Source: Gordius sp. MW1
Lineage: Eukaryota; Nematomorpha; Gordioida; Gordea; Gordiidae
Direction: 5' to 3'
Assembly (NCBI GenBank): GCA_964036665.1
Contig: OZ038529.1
Span: 6,494,501 to 6,558,500 of the forward strand
Length of the DNA stretch: 64,000 nt
Part shown: positions 57,371-64,000 of the stretch, piece after piece
Layout of the letters: every line of letters starts with the position of its first letter
Numbering within the stretch: the first letter of the stretch is position 1
Made by a program: the position numbers and the translations under genes
Notes under the pieces: model-generated
The model's input: the letters and a program-made list of their open reading frames with translations, nothing else
Databases searched by the model: none
Told to the model about the DNA's origin: nothing

Positions 57371-57803
57371 TGATTGCTTCTTAAAATTATATTTTACAAC
57401 TACGTATCAATATCAAAAATCACCCTCAACCAGTATTATAATCAAATCAGTACAATTAAAAAGCTACCATTAATTGTAAAGCTGAATTTTAAATCACTTA
57501 TAAAATTATATATTATTTTTCCCCCACACCAAAACAGCTAAGCCAAACCAAAGGTCGACTTATAATAACAAGTAAAAACCTTTGGTTTACTAACAAAATT
57601 CTGACTAAACCTAAAGGTTGACTAAACAAAATAGGCCAAAAGACCTTGAGAACCTTTAGGTCTTTTTTCCGAGTATCGGCTAAACCTTAAAGGTCGACTA
57701 AGAAAACAGACCAAAAGACCTCGAGGTCTTTTTGAAAAATAGACCAAGACTAAACCTCAGCCATAACCTGATCGAAAACCCTTTGGTCTTTTTTACAACA
57801 CTA

Positions 57804-59289
57804 GGTCGAACTATTTCAGGAAGAAGAAGTTAGGGTACAAATGAAAAAGATGCAAAAAGGAAAAGCTAATGGACCAGAAATTCCGTTGGAAGCGTTGGTA
57901 GGGTGCAGGGAAGAAGGAATCACGACTATGACGAAGCTATTCAACAAGATATTGGCCGAAGAACGCATCCCTGATCAATGGAGACAAAGCACGATCATAC
58001 CCATATTCAAAGGGAAAGGAGACCCTCAAGATTGTGGTAATTACAGAGGCATCAAGCTGACATGCCACTCCTTGAAACTGATGGAAAATATCTTAATAGC
58101 AAGGTTGAAGACGGAGGTGGACATATCGACTAACCAATTTGGTTTTGTGGCCGGTAAATCCACAATCGACCCGATCTTTGCGCTAAGACAAGTTATGGAC
58201 AAGTATTGAGGGAAAAGAAGGAATCTACACATGGTCTTCATAGACTTGGAGAAAGCATATGACACGGTTCCCCGCGAATTGATTTGGTGGTGCTTGAGAA
58301 GACAGAGCATCTCGGATGCATATGTACGGCTAATCAAAAACATCTATGAAGCCTCAACATCGTGCGTTCGAACGACAGTTGGAGAGTCTAAGCCCTTTCA
58401 GGTCAATATTGGTTTACACCAAGGTTCTGCCCTAAGTCCGTTTCTATTTAACGTTATTATAGACACGATAACGAGGGACTTACAGAAGCCATCCCCTTGG
58501 TGTATGCTATATGCCGATGATATAGTATTATGCGAGGAAAAGAAGGTTATCGTATTTGAAGAAGCCGATAAGTGGTCGAAACGTTTGGCTAGATATGGGC
58601 TCAAAGTCAATGACCGAAAGACGGTATACATGAAGATGAACGCAGAAGGCACACAATCGATGAATGAACAATTGAAATTCCCAAGAGTTGACAAGTTTAC
58701 GTACCTCGGCTCGATGCTACATCAAGAGGGAGGTTGCGCGAAAGAAGTTAATGCAAGAATTCAGAAGGGATGGTTAAAATGGCGTAGCGTATCCGGTGTA
58801 ATGTGTGACAAGAAGATGCTAATATGGTTGAAGAGTAAAGCTTACAAATCTATTGTAAGATCGGCGTTACTCTACGGAAGTGAAACATGGGCCTTGAACG
58901 CGACCCAAGAAAAACTATTACAAGCGACGGAAATGAGAATGATACGCTGGAGCTTGGGATACACAAAGTTGGACCATATGACGAATGAAAGTCTTATCGA
59001 AAAAATGGGTATTCAGCCAATAGCCGACTATATTAACGAAAATCGGCTAAGATGGTATGGGCATATCTTGAGAAGAAATGCGAGTGACGTCAATCGAATA
59101 GTACTAGACATGGAAGTGCCGGGAAAAAGAGGAAGAGGTCGACCTCGTGGTACCTGGAAAGGACAAGTGGACAAAGTTATTCTCAATAAGAAGATCGATC
59201 CCAATATGGCTCTAACACGATCTAGATGGAAGAAACTGATAAAAAAAACCCACGAATGTGGGACCTACGAATTGATAAAGAAGAAGAAG
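57804..59289 (+). pseudogene. LINE ORF, reverse transcriptase half
   Basis: Continues the 40.5-kb ORF. Motifs in order: IPLEALVGC, WRQSTIIPIFKGKGD, YRGIKL, NQFGFVAGKST, VFIDLEKAYDTVPR, GLHQGSALSPFLFN and the catalytic YADDIVLC near 58510; the end is a basic RKWKK-like region. A single TGA at about 58207 (CGA to TGA type) interrupts it. The remaining frame is intact, so the copy is fairly young apart from the hAT-B insertion. Confidence 0.85.
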
Positions 59290-59306
59290 AACCTAATATA
59301 CCAATT

Positions 59307-59545
59307 CAAAAACGAAAAGAAAAATATCGAATCACAATTTATGGTCATTTTTTTCATTGGTCAGTAGCCAGCGGACGGTCAAAAAGGTATATTATTAATG
59401 GTATTAACAAGAACAATATATTAATTTAATTAAAAAACCTCTCCGGGTATCGAACCAGCAATTAAGAACGTTGGAAGGACGGACAACGGACGGACGGACT
59501 GGACGGACAACAAAAAGCGAGCCCATAAATTGCATAGCAATTAAT
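59307..59545 (+). repeat. Rest of the composite repeat split by the LINE
   Basis: Continues from 40492: GGTCAGTAGCCAGCGGACGG, CTCTCCGGGTATCGAACC, GGACGGACAACGGACGGACG, and the terminal CCCATAAATTGCATAGCAAT. Confidence 0.8.
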
Positions 59546-59639
59546 AAAAATACCATTAAGTCATAAAACAACTTTATTTTAATTTTTTAGGTCACCCAAA
59601 AGGTTCCTATTCCTAGGCTAAATCCCGAAAGCGCATAAT

Positions 59640-60475
59640 CCCAAATTTAATGCTACACTTTTACGCAAATAACACTGGTCAACAAATAATGGACTTGTGA
59701 AATCAACCGGCAAACTGTTTGCAGATTCTGGTAGAGTTTTTCACTGTGAACACAAATATGTTTTTAGTTTTTTCCCTATACGTCAAGTTTTTAGATATTC
59801 GCTGTCAAAGTTGCCAAAAACGCGTTTAGCGTTTTTCAAACGTCAATAACTTGCAAATTAGTTGGAAAATTTTTAATAAATTTAATTCGTAGATATATCT
59901 GAGAGGAATGTATTGACATTTTTTTTATCCTAGCACTTTTACTTTTTAAATTATATACAAAATTATCTATCCCTATCTTTTACATTGACAAATTACTCTT
60001 GACTTTAGGGCGCCTTCCCTTCTCTTCAACACTAGGAATTAAGTGCGTGTTGTTGTTTTTTGGTAGTATTAGTAGTAGAGTAGATAAACAACAACACAAA
60101 CAACCACGCACTTAATTCCTAGTGTTGAAGAGAAGGGAGGGCGCCCTCAAGTATGGTGTAATTTGTCAATGCAAAAGATAGGGATAATTAATTTTGTATA
60201 TAATTTAAATAGTAAAAGTGCTAGGATAAAAAAAATGTGAATACATTCATCTCCCATATATCTACGAATTTAATCGATTAAATAAAATTTTTACCAACTA
60301 ATTTGCAAGTTATTGACGTTTGAAAAATGCTAAAATCGCCTTTTTGGCAATTTTGACAGCGAATATCTCAAAAACCTGGCGTATAGGGAAAAACTAAAAA
60401 CATATTTGTGTTCACAGTAAAAACTCTACCAGAATCTGCAAACAGTTTGCCGGTTAATTTTTCTTGATGAACCGT
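59640..60475. mobile_element. Foldback element, about 830 bp
   Basis: Arms of about 390 bp (59640-60030 and 60085-60475) around AACAACAACACA-type central text. Each arm holds GAAGGGAGGGCGC, GCAAGTTATTGACGTTT and CTACCAGAATCTGCAAACAG. Related half copy at 18845. Non-coding. Confidence 0.85.
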
Positions 60476-60581
60476 GTAATCGTATCAATGCATTTGCCAA
60501 CAGTTCACTTACCGAAAGTCACATCTCACCTAAACTCCTGTTCATTTTAAATTTTTAAGTCTAAAATGTCTAAAGTTCAAT

Positions 60582-60962
60582 TTGTTATATTCTAAAAAAC
60601 CAATTATAGTTCATGGAAGATATGAGTATATTAAAGTGAATGGTGGGAAAGATCTAAGGGAGTATTACAAATGTAGAACTAGTAAATGTTGTAAGTTTAT
60701 TTATAAACATTCTATTATTTTTATAGATGGTGTATCAGTTCCTTTTACAAATCCTAAGTCTCCCCCATCTCCAGCTATTATTCCAACAGCCCTTATCTGT
60801 AAGTTTATATATAAACATTCTTTGATTTTTATAAAGAGTGTATCAGTTTCTCCTGCAAATTTTAAGTCTCTCCGAGCTCCTGCCTCACCTTTTAGTCACC
60901 CCACATCCCATATTTGTAATTGCAAAAATCCATATACACGTATTTACAAGTGTATGATTTAA
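60582..60962 (+). CDS. FLYWCH-type ORF with internal duplication
   Basis: 126 codons, but the initiator is TTG unless an upstream ATG is used by splicing. VHGRYEYIKVNGGKDLREYY then KCRTSKCCKFIYKH gives the aromatic start, C-x5-C and His of a FLYWCH finger. CKFIYKHSIIFI is repeated about 40 residues later as CKFIYKHSLIFI, with a similar SVS...P segment after each, so part of the ORF arose by tandem duplication. Could be a relic of a FLYWCH gene or transposon cargo. Confidence 0.45.
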   Translation: MLYSKKPIIVHGRYEYIKVNGGKDLREYYKCRTSKCCKFIYKHSIIFIDGVSVPFTNPKSPPSPAIIPTALICKFIYKHSLIFIKSVSVSPANFKSLRAPASPFSHPTSHICNCKNPYTRIYKCMI

Positions 60963-61849
60963 TTTTTATATATAAATAAAATTTATTTCTTGTCTTATAA
61001 ATACTTATTAAGTAACAAGTTACTCAAGCTATTTCCTTTTTATATGTAACAGCTTTAATTTTAGTGTATCTGTAAAAGTGCAGGAGATTTTTAGATAACT
61101 CTTAAGTAAAGTTTGTTACTGATTACAATTATAAAAGGCAAATGATTTGTATACTAATGTTTTAATAAGTGATTTTAACTTTAATCATCAGATGAAAGAT
61201 AATATTGATTAGAATAGATTTGCTAAACACATCCATGAACATTAAAAAAACAAGTGAAAGTAGGGAATATTTTTCACTCCTACCCTTTAATTTATGAAAA
61301 AATAAAAAACATTATCATTAAAAATTTAATTATATATTGCTTACTAAATCTCTTTGTAATAATAAGAACATATAAAATAAGGTATCAAATTTAATTTGTT
61401 GTAGATGAAAAGAAAGTTATATTAAGTTTTTATGAACACACATTAGTCTGATAAGTACATTAATTTATAATTTTTTAGTGTATTAAATTGCTTGGCATTA
61501 ATAATATAAATAAAAAGTTTAAACTCCTCAAACTAATTAAATGAATTTTGATTACCTAAATAAATATTAAAATTTTTAATACACTTAATGTTAGAAAAAA
61601 GAATCTAAATTAATTTTTTAAAAGTATAAAAAATCTATAAAAGTTTGTCAATCAATCATAATGCATACAAAGTCTTATAGAATAGTAAAACAATATTATT
61701 AAATGTTTTATTGTATAAAGCTAACAATATATATAAAATTGTTCCAGATTTTATAAATTTTCATGTACAAGTAGATATTAAACATTGCACCCAAATCTGG
61801 CTTCTTGAATTAATTGAAAGTAATAATTTTAAACATTAGTGTACTATAT
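60963..61849. other. Non-coding stretch
   Basis: AT-rich, stops in all frames, no repeats or element ends that I can support. Confidence 0.5.
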
Positions 61850-62002
61850 GAGAAGTAAGTAAATGAATTGCTGGTTTATCGATAATAATCAGAAGATAAT
61901 AATAACCCCTTTCAGGAGTGCCGCAATTAACTTAAAAGTTTACCCTAATTAGCGCCATCTATCGGCGATTTTAATTAGAGACTAATTTGAACTATATATA
62001 TC

Positions 62003-62120
62003 CCTATCTTTTTTAGCATGTGACTTTGAAAATGATAACAGACATATAACGTTTTTGCTCTTATTAGAGCTCATCAGTATGCCATAGTTAATTTTCTAGT
62101 CACACACTAAGCGAGATAGG
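62003..62120 (-). ncRNA. Hammerhead-like RNA motif, copy 1 (G12A)
   Basis: Minus strand: CTGATGA core, GCTCT/AGAGC stem II with AATA loop, then CAAAAACG where the core GAAA should be, a short stem III and a GTC cleavage triplet. A long stem I pairs the flanks (GAAAAT with ATTTTC, TGTGAC with GTCACA). G12, needed for catalysis, is A. Confidence 0.55.
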
Positions 62121-62314
62121 TATATATAATGCTCAAATTAGATTTAAACCCATTCTTATGGTGGCTATGAAATAACCCTCATAATTCTGTTAGTAATAAT
62201 GATTTTGTTTTATTATATTAGAAATAAGTAAATGAATTGCGGGTTTATCGATAATAATCAGAAGATAATAATAACCCCTTTCAGGAGTGCTGCAATTAAC
62301 TTAAAAGTTTACCC

Positions 62315-62351
62315 CTGATGAGCTCTAATAAGAGCGAAAACGTTATATGTC
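62315..62351 (+). ncRNA. Hammerhead-like RNA motif, copy 2 (core intact, stem I lost)
   Basis: CTGATGA (62315-62321), GCTCT/AGAGC stem II, GAAA (62336-62339), stem III ACG/TGT,  GTC ending at 62351. All core bases are present, but the 5' strand of stem I has been replaced by unrelated sequence. Confidence 0.55.
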
Positions 62352-62640
62352 TGTTATCATTTTCGAAGTCACATGCTAAAAAAGATAGGGATATATATAG
62401 TTCAAATAAGTCTTTAATTAAAATCGCCGATAGATGGCGCTAATTAGGGTAAACTTTTAAGTTAATTGCGGCACTCCTGAAAGGGGTTCTTATTATCTTC
62501 TGATTATTATCGATAAACCCGCAATTCATATACTTACTTCTCATATAATAAAACAAAATAATTATTACTACCATAATTATGAGGGTTATTTCATAGCCAC
62601 CATAAGAATGGGTTTAAATCTAATTTTAGCATTATATATA

Positions 62641-62756
62641 CCTATCTCGCTTAGTGTGTGACTAGAAAATTAACTATGGCATACTGATGAGCTCTAATAA
62701 GAGCAAAAACGTTATATGTCTGTTATCATTTTCGAAGTCACATGCTAAAAAAGATA
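62641..62756 (+). ncRNA. Hammerhead-like RNA motif, copy 3 (G12A)
   Basis: Mirror of copy 1, with the same long stem I and the same A in place of G12 (62705). Confidence 0.55.
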
Positions 62757-62765
62757 GGGATACAT

Positions 62766-64000
62766 TAGAGGTGTGCACGGATAAATCCGATCCGACATCC
62801 GATCCGATCCGTCCGAACTCGGATTCGGACGGATCGGATCATCATTTTATTTTAATCGGATCGGATCGGATTTTCAAATTTAAAATAAACAATAATAATT
62901 AGATTAATAATTTTTAGTATACCTTTTCATAATTATTTTTGCATTCTTTTTTTACTTTACCATTTTTGATGCCCAATACCACCTCCTCACCCCTTACTTA
63001 CCCTAATATATTTATCGGTATTTCCCTAGCGTTTTTCCCTAGCTAGACGTAGTAGACACGCATCTCTTTCTATTTAATTTCAACTCAACTCCGAAAATCA
63101 TCAATCACTCTCCCCTTTCCTTAAAGCACACGTGTAGCTCCTTTCCCTGTTGATTTCGGGTAATCATGAATGATGTAACTTGCCTTGCCTTCTTTCTTAG
63201 AAGCAATCTCCATGGTGCAGCAGGGGTATTGTCTGGTGTGAGTCACGCCGACTTGAGGGGAAAAAATAATGGGGGGGGGGGGGGGGTGTTGGAATTGGAA
63301 ATAATCATTTGTGCTGTTAATATTCCCAGTCCCACACACTCTCCCATTAATTATAATATCCTTAGTTAGGGTCTCTCGTAGTTTTTAGTACATTTATTAT
63401 TCCCACGCTTTTCCCTATATATTACCAATTTATCGCATATATTCATTCTTTGATTTTTTCGCATTTATATTTCTTCTTACTCTCCGCGAAGCCATAAAAA
63501 TTTGGATTCGTAACAGCTAGCAAATACAACAATATTGTTTATCATATTAAAACCGTCATGGAAGAAATAATAAAAAAATTTAAAAAAAATCTCCTCAAAC
63601 AAGTTAAAAAAGAAGACGGAAAAAGTCAAATTTGGCTAAATGAAAATGATACATACACAGGTTATGTTATCTGCAAGTAATGCCATCATATCTACACATA
63701 TAATTCCATTCGAGGTAGTTCCCATCTTTTGCATCATAAATGTATTCCAAAAACTTCAGCTAAAAATACAATTGACAAATTTGTTACCAAACCTCTCGCT
63801 AAAATCACAAAGTTAAAAAAAAAATTTAAAAATCATATAATTTATTTTATTTTAAAAGATATTCGACCGTTTTCAATCGTTAACGGGGAAGGATTTAGAG
63901 CAATGCTCCAAGAAGCTCTAAATATTGGTGTCATTCATGGTCATATAAACGTTGATGAATTACTTTCAGATAGGACTACCTCAAGTAGGAATACAGCAAA
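62766..64000 (+). mobile_element. hAT-A DNA transposon, right copy (5' part, runs off the window)
   Basis: Starts TAGAGGTGTGCACGGATAAA, same terminus and subterminal GGATCGGATCGG words as the end at 4043, in the opposite orientation. The preceding 8 bp, GGATACAT, would be the target duplication; the far end is outside the window. Confidence 0.8.
63500..64000 (+). pseudogene. hAT-A transposase N-terminus, right copy
   Basis: YNNIVYHIKTVMEEIIKKF, then LNENDTYTGYVICK, a TAA (63678) in place of the Arg codon in the BED finger's CKRC, then HLLHHKCIPKTSAKN and DIRPFSIVNGEGFRAM, and on to HINVDELLSDRTTSS at the window edge. One nonsense codon seen; otherwise the frame is open and lacks the Ginger insertion of the left copy. 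Confidence 0.75.

Larger units (their letters stand above)
42099..57803. mobile_element. hAT-B, 15.7-kb hAT element inserted in the LINE
   Basis: Ends CAGTGTTGTAAAAA and, inverted, TAGTGTTGTAAAAA fit the hAT YARNG rule, and the flanks carry a perfect 8-bp duplication GGTCGAAC (42091-42098 and 57804-57811). Collapsing it restores the LINE frame exactly. Terminal inverted repeats of about 260 bp (AAAGACCTNGAGGTCTTT words) are followed by inverted tandem subterminal arrays. Inside are a FLYWCH-type ORF, a decayed hAT transposase, and at least two nested LTR elements. Confidence 0.9.
40493..59289 (+). mobile_element. RTE-like LINE, near full length, split by hAT-B
   Basis: The 17-bp target duplication AACCTAATATACCAATT occurs at 40476-40492 and 59290-59306. 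Without hAT-B the LINE is about 3.1 kb, the size of RTE-type elements. The 3' end is a short AAG repeat rather than poly-A, also an RTE trait. One long ORF encodes an AP-type endonuclease then a reverse transcriptase. Confidence 0.85.
61850..62765. mobile_element. Foldback element carrying three hammerhead-like motifs
   Basis: The left half (61850-62220) recurs inverted at 62380-62765: TCGATAATAATCAGAAGATA, AGCGCCATCTATCGGCGAT, TATGGTGGCTATGAAATAA. Each half carries one hammerhead-like hairpin; a third, partial one lies at the centre. hAT-A (right copy) enters next to its end at 62766. Confidence 0.75.

Overview
This is AT-rich eukaryotic DNA, almost certainly from an animal and most likely an arthropod. 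The evidence is spliced genes with tiny exons, a mariner relic, hAT elements with 8-bp target duplications, a Ty3/gypsy element of CsRn1 type (CHCC Gag finger, tRNA-Trp-like primer site), an RTE-like LINE, a Penelope-like fragment with a GIY-YIG domain, FLYWCH-type fingers and hammerhead-like motifs. A sap-feeding hemipteran would fit the microexon gene described below, but that is an inference.

Main find (8349-28398, minus strand): a roughly 20-kb gene not visible as any long ORF. An ATG plus hydrophobic signal-peptide-like exon (28329-28398) ends in phase 1. After it I could trace about 37 further candidate exons, mostly 9-126 nt. Almost every one has an AG acceptor, a GT donor, a length divisible by three and the same phase (two bases, whole codons, one base). 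Joined in order, with exon 33 taken in its short 21-nt form, they give one frame of about 600 codons with no stop at any junction, ending in a candidate terminal exon (8349-8461). Six of the exons are identical 9-codon units (ENPEPGTSQ) carried on a 131-bp tandem repeat of exon plus intron. Others are diverged copies of an acidic G-D-G-x-Y-M motif. The architecture recalls secreted microexon genes such as aphid bicycle effectors and schistosome MEGs, but I recognise no family.

Layout. 1-4043: 5' part of a hAT element (hAT-A, minus), split by a 3-kb Ginger-like element carrying an integrase-type N-terminal exon, an OTU protease relic and a 120-bp satellite. 4044-8340: foldback element, poly-C/poly-G minisatellite and G-rich repeats. 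8349-28398: the microexon gene, with mariner, MITE, Penelope, foldback and tRNA-like repeats in its introns and a mariner apparently inside one coding exon. 29150-33552: non-autonomous hAT (hAT-C). 34900-40492: repeat arrays and a non-autonomous LTR element. 40493-59289: an RTE-like LINE split by a 15.7-kb hAT (hAT-B, 42099-57803). hAT-B contains a transposase relic split by an intact gypsy element (47855-52406), and an inverted-repeat element split by a second, decayed LTR element (53977-56112). 59290-64000: repeat tail, foldback, FLYWCH-type ORF, foldback with hammerhead-like motifs, and a second hAT-A copy (plus strand) running off the window.

Apart from the microexon gene and two short FLYWCH ORFs, essentially everything recognisable is mobile DNA. 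Nested target-site duplications give a relative order: terminal-motif repeat array, then LINE, then hAT-B, then the gypsy and second LTR insertions.
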